The translations under genes and the position numbers were made by a program. Positions 8,100-18,179 of a stretch of DNA of 35,552 nt are shown here, one piece after another. How positions within the stretch are numbered: position 1 is the stretch's first letter; each line of letters begins with the position of its first letter. This stretch comes from Bacillota bacterium (GTDB lineage: Bacteria > Bacillota > Bacilli > Alicyclobacillales > SLC66). The notes under the pieces were generated by a model, which was given only the letters and a program-made list of their open reading frames with translations, was not told the origin of the DNA and did not search any database. The stretch spans positions 1 to 35,552 of the forward strand of contig JAKACY010000001.1 of assembly GCA_021821025.1 (NCBI GenBank). Reading direction: 5' to 3'.

Positions 8100-8858
8100 T
8101 TAGTACGTTGCCGCCGTCCAAACGACAGCTTGTACGTCCGCTACTGTGGTAGCCGCTTCGACTTGTGCAACGAATGTAGCCAATTGCGGATACTGTGCTT
8201 CCTTCCAATTATCACCATCCGAGTACACGCCGAAAAATTCCGCTTTCGTGTGACTCACCCATCCTGCGTCGAGCGTTAGAATCGTTGCTGTTGTTTTGTT
8301 GGGGTTGGTGGTGAACGCCGAAACAACGCCTGTGAAATTACTCTGTGCGCTACTATCTGTTGGATAGGTATGTGGTGTCGTAGCTGTGCCCACTAGCGTT
8401 TTCGCGGTAAATCCACCGGACAACGTTGCATTCATAGATGCTTCAAGTGTTGCAATTTGCGTTGACTTGGCTTGTGCAAGTTGTTGTGCAGGCCATGCGC
8501 TATTAGTCACGAATGCCCCTGACTGATACAGATAAGCTTGCGGCTGATTATATGCTGCTTGTTCATCTGCGTTCATGACCACCGTCACACCATCGAATGG
8601 CCCAATGATTGCCTGATTCGGATGAATAAGGTTAGAATCAAATGCTATTGCCACCGTGGTAGTCGTCACCACACCTTCTTTATCTGTGCTTGTCGTGGTG
8701 TTTGTGCTAGGTGTCAGCGTGTTAGTGCTTGTCGTCGTCGCCTTTGGCGCATCCGTGCCTACTGTTACCGTAGTTGTCTGAATCATTGGCGATTGTGTCT
8801 GCGAGTGTTTACCGAGAGCACCTGTTGTCGTGTCATATGTTAGCCATTGATATGTCAT
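8100..8858 (-). CDS. tail fibre assembly-like protein, DUF4376-type C-terminus
   Basis: Adjacent to the fibre gene; C-terminal LATLEASMNATLSGGF...AEFFGVYSDGDNW...VADVQAVVWTAATY. Confidence 0.55.
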   Translation of the reverse strand: MTYQWLTYDTTTGALGKHSQTQSPMIQTTTVTVGTDAPKATTTSTNTLTPSTNTTTSTDKEGVVTTTTVAIAFDSNLIHPNQAIIGPFDGVTVVMNADEQAAYNQPQAYLYQSGAFVTNSAWPAQQLAQAKSTQIATLEASMNATLSGGFTAKTLVGTATTPHTYPTDSSAQSNFTGVVSAFTTNPNKTTATILTLDAGWVSHTKAEFFGVYSDGDNWKEAQYPQLATFVAQVEAATTVADVQAVVWTAATY

Positions 8859-8859
8859 A

Positions 8860-10776
8860 TTAGCTCACCGTCCATGAAGATGTAGAAGCTGTATTTGCGT
8901 TTGCCGTAGGTGATTGAGTCGTCATAAATTGTAAATAGCCAGTTAACACATTGACCTTAAAGTATCCCTGTACATAATAACTCCCATCGTACAAAGTCAA
9001 GGCCGTTCCTTGTACTGAGTCTGTTTGTCCTATCGATATTCCATATAAAAAAGAATTTGATGTTGCATTCGTCATCCACTGATTTCCATTCCATTCACTC
9101 ATACCTATTGCGCCTTCCCCCGTATTAGTCCCCGCCGTCACCATCACGTTATACATTTTTGCTCCGCTTGGCACACTTGCCACGTTGATGACCGTACCTG
9201 CCGCCACATTGAACGTCCCAGCAGATGGTGTCCATTCGCCGGATGCGGAGCCGAGTTGACCAGAGGCGGCGGTGACGGTGCCTGCTGCAGTCAGGTTGCC
9301 TGAGCCGTCAAGATTAAACGAAGGGCTTGGGTATGACGATCCATTGTTTGGAATGACTCGAAAAGTACTTATTGTAAGATCAACGGAGTTACCGCTATTA
9401 CTGTTTCTGAATAGTTGCACACCGCCACTGTTTGATGGTTGGGAAATTGGCTTGTTAATTCCGTAATAGGTATTGTTCTCTGTGCCTGTAAGTGTGACTA
9501 GACTGCTAAAATCCACAGGATTCTCCACCGTCTGCGGATTCGGTGCGCCTGAATCTGTTCGTAAGATGTTGGTAAGACCCACACCAGAACCTATAAATTC
9601 AGTAGCTGTAACAGAACCTGCAAATGTGGCATTACCTGAACCGTCATCAAGAATATTATGCAATGTCTGTACTCCATCTACGGTACTAACGGCAAATGCA
9701 ACTTTGCCGTTAGTACCTCCACCAACAACAACTCCAAAAGGCCATGTGCCTGGAGAAGCAGGTGCGCCTACACCTAATGCATATGAATTACCATTAAAGT
9801 CTGCTATATTACCGATTGCGACTTCATTTACTCCATATGAAAAATTTACCGGATTCGCTACCACCTGTGGATTCGGTGCACCTGAATCTGTTCGTAGATA
9901 GTTGGTAAACTGTGTATTACCTGTGTCTGCCGTTGTAACAGCTATCGGAGTGCCACTTGCAGGCGCGACACTAATTTCTACAGTGCCGGGCGTGGTGGTA
10001 GTGGCGGTGGGGACGGTTGGCACATTGCCAAGTTCTGAAAGTGGCACGTTGCCCGTTGCGTCAAGCGAAGAGACTCCGCTGGCTACACCTACTGATGATG
10101 CGAGGACGTAGGTGTCGATGGGGATGGTTGCCGTGACGTTTGTTGCGCTGCCTACCGCTGTGTTGATTTGAAACTGACGCGAGAATGGCCCATCGCTGTA
10201 AGGTGGTATGGTGTCACCGTTTAACGCCGCGTTTGCGTATGCGTAGAGGATTTCCGTACCTGATGCGTTGTCTGCGAATAAGCCGATTTCACTCGTATAT
10301 GTAGACACCGCGAGTGATGTATTTTGGTACAAGGCATTGATTTGAGCCGTGCTACTTGCTGTTGATATGGAATTGATGTTGAAGTAGCTAATCGGATCAA
10401 TAAGCGCCGTTAGTTGTGTTTCGTCGGCGGTTAGCGTGATGGACGCACCTACCGCATATGTGGCATTCGCGGTGTACGATGTGACGCTGATGTTCGTTGC
10501 TCCTGCTGCAGTTGATGCGCTCGTGGTGACTGTCTGTGTAGTCGCTCCTGAGCCGATTACAATGCTACTACCACTCGCTATGCCATAAGCAAGTGCGCCA
10601 ACCGTTAGGCTCGTATACACCGTTCCCGAGACAAGCGCAGATGCGAGTGTGTCAGTAAAACCTAACTGTCCGCCTCCAATCTGCATACGGGTAAACTTGA
10701 GCTGTGTGCCACTTTGCACGGCTGCGTAGAGTGCTTGTCCTGCTGTCGTTAGCACCATATTTCCGTAAGTTGCCAT
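8860..10776 (-). CDS. tail fibre protein, tail-collar (DUF3751-type) N-terminus
   Basis: MATYGNMVLTTAGQALYAAVQSGTQLKFTRMQIGGGQL...LTALIDPISYFNINSI. Confidence 0.85.
   Translation of the reverse strand: MATYGNMVLTTAGQALYAAVQSGTQLKFTRMQIGGGQLGFTDTLASALVSGTVYTSLTVGALAYGIASGSSIVIGSGATTQTVTTSASTAAGATNISVTSYTANATYAVGASITLTADETQLTALIDPISYFNINSISTASSTAQINALYQNTSLAVSTYTSEIGLFADNASGTEILYAYANAALNGDTIPPYSDGPFSRQFQINTAVGSATNVTATIPIDTYVLASSVGVASGVSSLDATGNVPLSELGNVPTVPTATTTTPGTVEISVAPASGTPIAVTTADTGNTQFTNYLRTDSGAPNPQVVANPVNFSYGVNEVAIGNIADFNGNSYALGVGAPASPGTWPFGVVVGGGTNGKVAFAVSTVDGVQTLHNILDDGSGNATFAGSVTATEFIGSGVGLTNILRTDSGAPNPQTVENPVDFSSLVTLTGTENNTYYGINKPISQPSNSGGVQLFRNSNSGNSVDLTISTFRVIPNNGSSYPSPSFNLDGSGNLTAAGTVTAASGQLGSASGEWTPSAGTFNVAAGTVINVASVPSGAKMYNVMVTAGTNTGEGAIGMSEWNGNQWMTNATSNSFLYGISIGQTDSVQGTALTLYDGSYYVQGYFKVNVLTGYLQFMTTQSPTANANTASTSSWTVS
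9509..9575 (-). repeat. fibre internal repeat, copy 1
   Basis: Encodes LRTDSGAPNPQTVENPVDFS. Confidence 0.7.
9841..9909 (-). repeat. fibre internal repeat, copy 2
   Basis: Encodes LRTDSGAPNPQVVANPVNFS; close nucleotide match to copy 1. Confidence 0.7.
10429..10650 (-). repeat. shared virion module, copy A (tail fibre)
   Basis: TLASALVSGTVYTSLTVGALAYGIASGSSIVIGSGATTQTVTTSASTAAGATNISVTSYTANATYAVGASITL. Confidence 0.9.
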
Positions 10777-10790
10777 CGTATCCCTCCTGT

Positions 10791-11351
10791 CTAGGACGTA
10801 GTGATGATAGTGATGTCACTAGTCGTAACCACCATTGCAAGATAAGCCTGTTCGCCTACCGCTGTATTCGCAACAATCACCAGCTCAACGCCCATTGGTT
10901 TAGGCACAATCAGCCCTGCTGTAACTAACTCCTGCGAAACGTTGTCTGTCAGATTTGTAATCACGGCTTGCATCGTCATATTTTGGTTGTCTACGAGTTG
11001 CAGCAGTACAGACGGGAAAGCATTATTCCATATCTCGTAAATGGACGGAATCGTCCCGTCCCAGTTGTTTCGCGCGATTCTCGCCTGCAACACAAGTCGA
11101 TAGTGCGTATCGTCGAGGATTGATGATGCACCTGATAGCGGTACGCCGATGTCGCGCGCTTGCCCGATCGACACGCCGAGTATGTCAAGCTGAGCTCCGA
11201 CAGCGGTATTGATGTCAAATGCCGTCAAAAGATCATTCGCGGCTGTTGTGGTATCGTCGACTAGTTGTAAGGGTGCCGTGAGCCATGCCATGAATTTAGG
11301 CTTGTTGTAGTGTTCAGACGTGATGAGATCTAGGTATGGTTGTATCGCCAC
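10791..11351 (-). CDS. DUF2612-type phage baseplate/tail protein
   Basis: YLDLITSEHYNKPKFMAWLTAPLQ...GAQLDILGVSIGQAR...YRLVLQARIARNNWDGT. Confidence 0.8.
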   Translation of the reverse strand: MAIQPYLDLITSEHYNKPKFMAWLTAPLQLVDDTTTAANDLLTAFDINTAVGAQLDILGVSIGQARDIGVPLSGASSILDDTHYRLVLQARIARNNWDGTIPSIYEIWNNAFPSVLLQLVDNQNMTMQAVITNLTDNVSQELVTAGLIVPKPMGVELVIVANTAVGEQAYLAMVVTTSDITIITTS

Positions 11352-11363
11352 GTATGCGCCTCC

Positions 11364-12761
11364 TTACTGCGCCGTTACGGTAACGGATGACGTAGTGGTC
11401 TGCGATGCTTGGTTGTAAGGTATCGTTATGTCTGTGTTGCCGAGCGCAAAGGTAACGGATGCGCCTACCGCATACGCCGCATTAGCCGTAAAACTCGTGA
11501 CGCCGATACTGGTAGCGCCTACCGCTGCCGCTGTGCTTGCTGTGACAGTCTGCGTGGTTGCTCCTGTGCCGATAATCAACGACGCGCCCGAATCAACGGG
11601 TGAAGTGAGCGCGGTAACATCGAGAGTCGTATATGCCGTGCCGCTCGCTAATGCGCTTGTAAGCGTCGCGCCGAGAATGATGGCCGCTTGTACGCTGATT
11701 ACGGAGAATGTCGGCACGGATGGGTTGCTATTGACTGTGAGCGCAGCGCCGAAAAGGCCGCTGATGTAAACGGGTTGACCAATTGGGATCCCGTTTGTGT
11801 AGGACGCGCCTGCCGCTTGAATTGCAGCGGTTGTGTCTACTGTATACCCCGTGAGCATTTTTACGGTGTAGGAAATCGCAATCTGCGTATACGCCGCCAC
11901 ATCGTAGTTAATCGGCGTGACCACATTGTATTGATCCGTCACATCGACGGTGGTGGTGCCGAACGTGCCACATCCTGGACCCTTGCGTGCCCATATTGCG
12001 TTGGCAATCGCGCTAGAAACTCCGCCCTCCACCACGCAACAAATGGAGTTCGCAGGTATTCCGATCGCATTAGTGGTATTTGTGTCGTTTTCGTAGACTT
12101 GGAATCGTGTAACGCCTGTCAGTGCCGCTAAAGCGCCCTCGATTCCTTCTAACACTGTTACGCTAGGCTGTGCTGTGCTGATCGCTTGCCGCGAACGTAA
12201 GGCGCTGTCCGTTTCCTGCGCTACGCCTACCGTTGCGGCTGATGGGTTGGTGACGCTTGTCCATCCGTAAGTCGGCGTAACGATGGTGGTGATGGTGCCC
12301 GCTTGAGCGCTGATTGATCCTGCGACTTGGCACGTGGCTGTTGTGGTGACAGTGCCGCCACTACCTATGATTGTCGGACTAGGTAGCCCCCAGTTGTTGC
12401 CGTTCGCGTCTTGGATGATACCACCTGTAATAGTGGTATTTGGTGTACCTGCGATCGTGACAGGTACGGTAGAGTACGTGGATACTAGCCGCGAAATACC
12501 GTTAATTGCAACCACGGCATCTAGTCCTGTGCCTATCGCGGTCGCAGGACTACGAGAGTTATAGACGGCTTGCAAAAATAAGTTGGTATCGTTGATTTTA
12601 CTGGCAAACGCGCTGATATATTGATAGTCTTGCGAATCAATCCCGAGGTAAATATCAGCGCCGAAAATTTGCTGCGCGGATGCAACAAGGGAATCAACAA
12701 TGTCCTGATAGGACGGAATTGTTACGCCTGATGCTGCGATCGATGGCGGCGAATAGGTCAT
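11364..12761 (-). CDS. baseplate J-like protein
   Basis: Baseplate J pattern (DALRSRQAIS, VLEGIEGALAALTGVTRFQVYEN, C-terminal NTDITIPYNQ..TVTA) and locus position. Confidence 0.9.
   Translation of the reverse strand: MTYSPPSIAASGVTIPSYQDIVDSLVASAQQIFGADIYLGIDSQDYQYISAFASKINDTNLFLQAVYNSRSPATAIGTGLDAVVAINGISRLVSTYSTVPVTIAGTPNTTITGGIIQDANGNNWGLPSPTIIGSGGTVTTTATCQVAGSISAQAGTITTIVTPTYGWTSVTNPSAATVGVAQETDSALRSRQAISTAQPSVTVLEGIEGALAALTGVTRFQVYENDTNTTNAIGIPANSICCVVEGGVSSAIANAIWARKGPGCGTFGTTTVDVTDQYNVVTPINYDVAAYTQIAISYTVKMLTGYTVDTTAAIQAAGASYTNGIPIGQPVYISGLFGAALTVNSNPSVPTFSVISVQAAIILGATLTSALASGTAYTTLDVTALTSPVDSGASLIIGTGATTQTVTASTAAAVGATSIGVTSFTANAAYAVGASVTFALGNTDITIPYNQASQTTTSSVTVTAQ
11445..11669 (-). 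repeat. shared virion module, copy B (baseplate J)
   Basis: TLTSALASGTAYTTLDVTALTSPVDSGASLIIGTGATTQTVTASTAAAVGATSIGVTSFTANAAYAVGASVTF. Confidence 0.9.
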
Positions 12762-12763
12762 CT

Positions 12764-13090
12764 TTAGAACGTCACCTCCTTGAGTACGACATCACCAAAC
12801 ACGGATTGCACCGTGGCATTAAATGTATATTTGCGGTTACTATAAGTGCTTGAAAATTGACTGATAGACTGGACGTTTGCAACGCTGAGGATATTTTCTT
12901 GCACCAGCATATCCACGGCGTTTTGATGCTCCGGCGTACCAGGAACACCTAGAATGGACTGAAAGAGCGGGAATCCTGCGCTTGTATCCTCCCACCATTC
13001 ACTCTGCAACAATTTAAGCGACGTATAGATGGCTTGCCCCACTGCGATGGTGCCTGAGTAAAAATCGTCGGCGTTGCTACCAAAAACCAT
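12764..13090 (-). CDS. baseplate wedge-like protein
   Basis: Small protein between spike and J (LLQSEWWEDTSAGFPLFQSILG). Confidence 0.65.
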   Translation of the reverse strand: MVFGSNADDFYSGTIAVGQAIYTSLKLLQSEWWEDTSAGFPLFQSILGVPGTPEHQNAVDMLVQENILSVANVQSISQFSSTYSNRKYTFNATVQSVFGDVVLKEVTF

Positions 13091-13135
13091 ATCCCCGTTA
13101 GCATCTAACTTTCTGTATATGATAGGATCATCTCC

Positions 13136-13780
13136 TTAACTCGGTCCACTAGTCGTGCCACCTCCCGATGGAGCAACGTGGGTATGCGTCGTCATGGCAA
13201 TCCCGCCAATTTCGGCAGTTGGCGATTTGATTGCGCCTGTGGTGGTTAGTGCCCCAGTAATGTTTACATCCCCTTGCATCGTAATGCCGCTTGCGGACAC
13301 TTCCACAAACACGCTGCCGTCGTCCGTCCGCAGTTGCGCCCCCGATGTGGAATAGCTACTAATTACGCGCGGCTGGCTCCAAACCCCCATAATCGCGATA
13401 CCATCCGATAGATCGTGTCGGCGCTTCTCAGCCTGATTTTGCACACCGCCGTTCGAAAACCAACCGTCCATGCACATATCCAAGAAAACCACGACGCACT
13501 CGTCACCTTTTTGGATCGGCAGCGTGAGCGTAAATCCACCCGCACGTGGGATGGAAACAGGTACGTCAACAAGCAACGGGATCTCTACCCATTTATACGT
13601 GAGGTCCGGTTGCTTCACGCGCTCGCGGATTGCGGGTTGTACCGTGACAGTTTGCTCGGTTGCGTTGAACGATTGCACGATACCCGGTATTGCGTTACGG
13701 ATGTTCGCGCTCACAGCGTCCATGATCGTATGGTAAAGTTCCTCTTCATTATTCGGTAGTATGTCATTGATCGTTAACAC
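13136..13780 (-). CDS. baseplate spike, Gp138 N-terminal-type OB protein
   Basis: AIPGIVQSFNATEQTVTVQPAIRER...LPIQKGDECVVVFLDMCMDGWF...HTHVAPSGGGTTSGPS. Confidence 0.8.
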   Translation of the reverse strand: MLTINDILPNNEEELYHTIMDAVSANIRNAIPGIVQSFNATEQTVTVQPAIRERVKQPDLTYKWVEIPLLVDVPVSIPRAGGFTLTLPIQKGDECVVVFLDMCMDGWFSNGGVQNQAEKRRHDLSDGIAIMGVWSQPRVISSYSTSGAQLRTDDGSVFVEVSASGITMQGDVNITGALTTTGAIKSPTAEIGGIAMTTHTHVAPSGGGTTSGPS

Positions 13781-13792
13781 GTTTGCACCTCC

Positions 13793-15244
13793 TTACCACG
13801 GACTAGCGGTACTGGATGAGATCATACCCGGTATGCCTCCCGCTTGACTCACAGTCGTACACGATGTATACCAGTCCGTATCTCGCGTGTCTCCGAGGTG
13901 TTCCACTCCTACCACGCGATAGATCCCTGCCGCATCAAGTGGGCGCTGCACTTGCCCGATGATGTATGTCTGCGCTTGGATCAGGTCATTTGAGATATGC
14001 ACCAGTGTGTTAATTTGGATCGTGGGGTTGAGCAAACACTCAAATGTCACCCCGAGATTTTGCTGTGCAGGTTGCCCGATAAGACCGCTTGACGGATTGA
14101 GTGTAATGATCTCTCCCTTTGGTGGGTCGGTCGCATGGAGTAGGTTAATCGTCCCGTTGTGCCCCGCGTAGTACGCTAGGTTATTGCCCTGTGCGATTTG
14201 CCGGAAGTATTGGCGAGTTAAGCCGAATACCACTTTTCCCCGCGATAGCGGCGACGTATCAAGCATTGGGGATAAATCGCCCAACGGTGATACAACCGTG
14301 GCTTTACTTGCCAAACTCTCAACGATACTACGCGCTGATTGCCCACGGTTAAGTGTGAACGCCGCGAAGGCTTGATTCAATTGCCGATTGGCCGCTAAAC
14401 AATTGAGCGTCAATCGATAGGTCACGTTGTCGGGTTTGTCCCTAATTGGCTCAATGATGTCACCATCAAAGATTAATCCGTACTGTGTACCCACGTAGCC
14501 GGCTTCTACCGTGATCCGGTCACCATAGTTGAGGATGAAGTTTTCTGTCTCGGGATTGAGATTGTAGATAACTACAGTGCTGAATGGTGGTGTCTGATTG
14601 ACCACCGTCTGAATATCGAAGGTGCAATGTAGATCTGAAACATCCAGTGCAATCCCCTGCGCATTGCTCACGAGAATACGATAACGCCGCCCATACAAGA
14701 CGTTTCCGAGACGTTGACTATTCGCTACAACGCTATAGTTAGTCGCAGGAAAGCTAATTTGTGGTGTTGCAGATGTGCTAGGTAGTGCATACTGTGTGGA
14801 TGCGTCGAACGTCAACCCACTCGGTGTCGTAAGGTTTTGCCCTGTGATCTCGTTGTAGGCCACGTACAGGCTTACGCCGTCTTTATAATGCCCGGCATCC
14901 CAGGGTGACTGAATAATGGCGTTTAATTCGTTCGTCGGCGATCCTGTCTTGATCGCCGCTCGCACACTCGCATAGGACGGATCGGTGTTGTAGAGGGTGG
15001 CATATCCTTGCGCTCCTGCGGCTGGCGTAGGAAAGACAACGAATCCTCCAGAAGTAGTAGCCCCCGTTCCCAGCGCGTCAACCGCGCTGTTCCCAGGTGT
15101 GATACCCGCAGGATTGTTACCAGGCCAGTTCGCACTTCCCACCCCCTCCTCCACTTGCCACTGGGAAAGGATGACGTTAACATCCAGTCCGCAAGCATTA
15201 GAGGCAAGCTGGGCTAACGATTGGACATACGGGTCAATATACAC
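13793..15244 (-). CDS. baseplate hub (XkdQ/late control-like) with N-terminal glucosaminidase-like domain
   Basis: N-terminus VILSQWQVEEGVGSANWPGNNPAGIT...; hub region RYRILVSNAQGIALDVSDLHCTFDIQ...ERVYNLNPETEN-like. Confidence 0.7.
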   Translation of the reverse strand: MYIDPYVQSLAQLASNACGLDVNVILSQWQVEEGVGSANWPGNNPAGITPGNSAVDALGTGATTSGGFVVFPTPAAGAQGYATLYNTDPSYASVRAAIKTGSPTNELNAIIQSPWDAGHYKDGVSLYVAYNEITGQNLTTPSGLTFDASTQYALPSTSATPQISFPATNYSVVANSQRLGNVLYGRRYRILVSNAQGIALDVSDLHCTFDIQTVVNQTPPFSTVVIYNLNPETENFILNYGDRITVEAGYVGTQYGLIFDGDIIEPIRDKPDNVTYRLTLNCLAANRQLNQAFAAFTLNRGQSARSIVESLASKATVVSPLGDLSPMLDTSPLSRGKVVFGLTRQYFRQIAQGNNLAYYAGHNGTINLLHATDPPKGEIITLNPSSGLIGQPAQQNLGVTFECLLNPTIQINTLVHISNDLIQAQTYIIGQVQRPLDAAGIYRVVGVEHLGDTRDTDWYTSCTTVSQAGGIPGMISSSTASPW

Positions 15245-15256
15245 GATCTCGCCCCC

Positions 15257-15637
15257 CTAACCGATGTAGTCGAAGTTATCCGCCCAAACAAGTTGGAACG
15301 TCGGCGCATTCGGATTGCTTGCAGAAGTGCCAAGCGTGTTGAAATCCGGAATGTCAGGCAATCCGCTAGAAGTCGGCAGTAGATAGGCGCTTCCAATGCC
15401 GAGATATTGATATGGCGCCAGGATGTCATAAGGTGGCGAGCCGCAAATAAGCGGGATTGCGTCCAGAAGCAAATTGTTATTGCTGTCCGTGATCGACATG
15501 TACCAATACGCACCCGGTGTGTTGTAGGTGATCTCGAATGTCAGTGTCACATTGTTTCCGTTGACCGGAAGCGTGCAAGTCATCGTTTGATTCATACCCT
15601 GTACAATCGGAATTATGACCTGTGCCATTCTGACCAC
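15257..15637 (-). CDS. baseplate plug/Pam3 gp18-like protein
   Basis: NQTMTCTLPVNGNNVTLTFEITYNTPGAYWYMSITDSNNNLLLDAIPLICG. Confidence 0.6.
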   Translation of the reverse strand: MVRMAQVIIPIVQGMNQTMTCTLPVNGNNVTLTFEITYNTPGAYWYMSITDSNNNLLLDAIPLICGSPPYDILAPYQYLGIGSAYLLPTSSGLPDIPDFNTLGTSASNPNAPTFQLVWADNFDYIG

Positions 15638-15644
15638 CTCGCAT

Positions 15645-16208
15645 TCAATTAAAGGCGCTTCCTAGCAGTGATAGCAACGATGCAGGGACCTGCGCAGGTT
15701 GCTTCTTCCCTTGCTTAGCCTTGTTTGTGACCGCTGGATTTGCGCTGATCTTGACTACACTCACTGTCGCCACCAAAAGCTCTTGGAGTGTGACGGACGC
15801 GCGTAAGCCATGGACTGTCGTGCTATCATCCTGTGCCGTCAGATTCTGCACCAGCATGTTCTGGTAGAGCCCAAGTCGTGTATAAACCTGCACGGGGATT
15901 CGTTGTTGCTGTAATTCAAATAACACTTGATAAGCCTGTACTGACCGTGACGAACCGCCCGAAAACTGCCCTGCTATAAAGCTTCTTGCCACATCCGACA
16001 TACCAATCGTCATATCTAAGGTGCGCGGCTGAAGATAGGCGTAATCGGATACGGTTGAGCCGAGTTGTACCGGATGTTCAGTGATAGTCAGCGTTGAGGT
16101 TGGTGACACCGTTAGAAATGCATCAAAGAACCAACCACCAATATTCGTTTTGGCGTACACATAACTTTTGATCGAGGGGGACGTGAGGTCGAGAATTGGC
16201 GATGCCAT
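15645..16208 (-). CDS. Dit-like / LysM-region baseplate protein
   Basis: TSTLTITEHPVQLGSTVSDYAYLQPRTLDMTIGMSD and position after the tape measure gene. Confidence 0.55.
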   Translation of the reverse strand: MASPILDLTSPSIKSYVYAKTNIGGWFFDAFLTVSPTSTLTITEHPVQLGSTVSDYAYLQPRTLDMTIGMSDVARSFIAGQFSGGSSRSVQAYQVLFELQQQRIPVQVYTRLGLYQNMLVQNLTAQDDSTTVHGLRASVTLQELLVATVSVVKISANPAVTNKAKQGKKQPAQVPASLLSLLGSAFN

Positions 16209-18115
16209 TAGCCAATCACCCCCCGGACATTATGGAGCGCCTTATTAAATGTGTGGTGAATAGTTGCCGCTGTCTTTTGTGGATCTGTAGCACCGTGAAT
16301 CGTGTTGTTTAGTGTGATGTGGACGGTTGAGCTTTTTGTGTTCGATTGAGTCTGAGGATAGAAATAGCTATTGGCCGCCGAAACCGCGCCGCCAAACTGG
16401 ACTAACGGAATGAGAGGAATCTTTACGCCAGGTATCAGATCAATAACTTTGATGAGGTTATCAAAGTTGGCAATGATAGAATTTATGGCATTGACAAATC
16501 CCGTTTCAATTCCCTGCCAAGCATACTGTGCACCGCTTAAAACGCCTGTCCATACGCTATCAAGGTTTTTTGTAAACGGACTTAAAGCAATACCGATCGC
16601 ATTCAAGGCATCTAAAACGATCGTTTTGATTGCATTCCATGTGTTCGTTCCTATTTTTTGCAAGTTAGAAAACTTACCCGTGAAAATATCAACGAGGCCT
16701 TGCAAGATGTAACTGATAAGGTCAACAGCTAACGATAATGCATTCACGATGACCCCGAATAAGTCGGTGAAAAATTTACCGAGCTGTGATAAATGAGAAA
16801 CGTTTTTGGAACTGGTTAAACTCGTAAAAAACGCGGCAAATGCAGCATCGATTCCTAATGCTATGCCTTTTATAGCGTTACCTAAACTCATGAATGAAGA
16901 AATAAGTCCGCTAAAGGTGCCGTCTGAATTAAATTGTGCCATCATACCCATAAACCAATGGCCGATATTGACGAATGTCTTTCCCAATCCGCTGAAAATA
17001 CTATTCATATTTTTGGCGCTCTTACTTGTTGCATCCACCCTTTTGGAAGCCGTACCAATTTTTAATAATTCCTTCCACATGGGAGCAAGCGCCGATTTAC
17101 CGCCGTGAATGTACGTTTGAAAGTCGTCAAAAAGTAGAATAGCTGCTGAGAGGATAGTCATGAATTGGCCGAGGGGGCCGGTGTTCCATATGAGAGTTAG
17201 AACGCCTAATGCCGCGCCAATCCCTTTAGCCCATCTGGGTAGATAGTTAGCCATCTTCACAAGCCAATTCCATACGTTCCCTAAAGCTTGTACAATATAT
17301 ATCCCCATCTGCATAAAGGAAGCCATAACGGCCGCTACCCTTTTTGTCCAAGTGGGCATCTGCTTGACGATCGCGCTATTGACCGAGTCAAGAAACCTTT
17401 GGACTTGGCTGATCGGTCCCGCCATATACTTGGTGAAGTAGTACCCGATCCACTGTAACGAGTAGTTAGCTTCTAGTTGCATTTGTGCGAAGCCAAGGGT
17501 GATATTCTGAATACTGCTGATCTGCTGATTGTAGTTGCTAGGTGTTTGCATCCGGAGCGCAACCGCGTGAAGCTTCTGGTATTGAGCTAAGAGAGTCGGA
17601 GATAGATACAAGTCTTGCAGATTGGCACCAAGAGCCTTGAGAGACAAACTGAACGCCATGGCTTGCGTCTGCGTCGTCCACATGGATCGCGATAGCATTT
17701 CCATCTTGATTTCTTGATTGCCAAGGCCGCTCAACACACCTACCGTAGCCCCCGCAACGGCTGTCGCAAACGTGGCCACGGCCGCCGATGCTTCCCCGAA
17801 ATAAAGAATAGCTTTCTGTGCATAGTCTTTGAGGGGTAGCGTGGGAGGAATGATGTTTTTCGTGCTTACATTCGCACTTCCCGCACTGTTAGAAGAAGTT
17901 TCATTTGGGACTCGTGGGAACTTAACGGACTTAATGGCTTTTTCTAGCCCCAATACCGCGAGTGCCGCTTTTCCAAACTCATATACTGCATGGGACGCGA
18001 ATTTTGTGAGCATCGTTTCTAAATCCGTTGTGGCTTTTGTGGTTTCCTGATAGGATGCTTTGTCGACAGAAAAACCCAACGAGACCATATGGTCTTTGAT
18101 TGTTTCAATACCCAT
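16208..18115 (-). CDS. tail tape measure protein
   Basis: Long hydrophobic/helical protein. Likely start at MGIETIKDHMVSLGFSVDK (18115) behind AAAGGGGA, rather than the ORF-track start at 18295. Confidence 0.85.
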   Translation of the reverse strand: MGIETIKDHMVSLGFSVDKASYQETTKATTDLETMLTKFASHAVYEFGKAALAVLGLEKAIKSVKFPRVPNETSSNSAGSANVSTKNIIPPTLPLKDYAQKAILYFGEASAAVATFATAVAGATVGVLSGLGNQEIKMEMLSRSMWTTQTQAMAFSLSLKALGANLQDLYLSPTLLAQYQKLHAVALRMQTPSNYNQQISSIQNITLGFAQMQLEANYSLQWIGYYFTKYMAGPISQVQRFLDSVNSAIVKQMPTWTKRVAAVMASFMQMGIYIVQALGNVWNWLVKMANYLPRWAKGIGAALGVLTLIWNTGPLGQFMTILSAAILLFDDFQTYIHGGKSALAPMWKELLKIGTASKRVDATSKSAKNMNSIFSGLGKTFVNIGHWFMGMMAQFNSDGTFSGLISSFMSLGNAIKGIALGIDAAFAAFFTSLTSSKNVSHLSQLGKFFTDLFGVIVNALSLAVDLISYILQGLVDIFTGKFSNLQKIGTNTWNAIKTIVLDALNAIGIALSPFTKNLDSVWTGVLSGAQYAWQGIETGFVNAINSIIANFDNLIKVIDLIPGVKIPLIPLVQFGGAVSAANSYFYPQTQSNTKSSTVHITLNNTIHGATDPQKTAATIHHTFNKALHNVRGVIG

Positions 18116-18179
18116 TTTCGCATCCCCTTTTTTCTCGAAATATAAAGTGTATACTAAAACTAAAAATAGGAGGGATAAT

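Noticed and set aside
8860-10776. Diversity-generating retroelement acting on the fibre gene
   Set aside because: No reverse transcriptase ORF and no template/variable repeat pair; the only fibre repeats are the LRTDSGAPNPQ segments.
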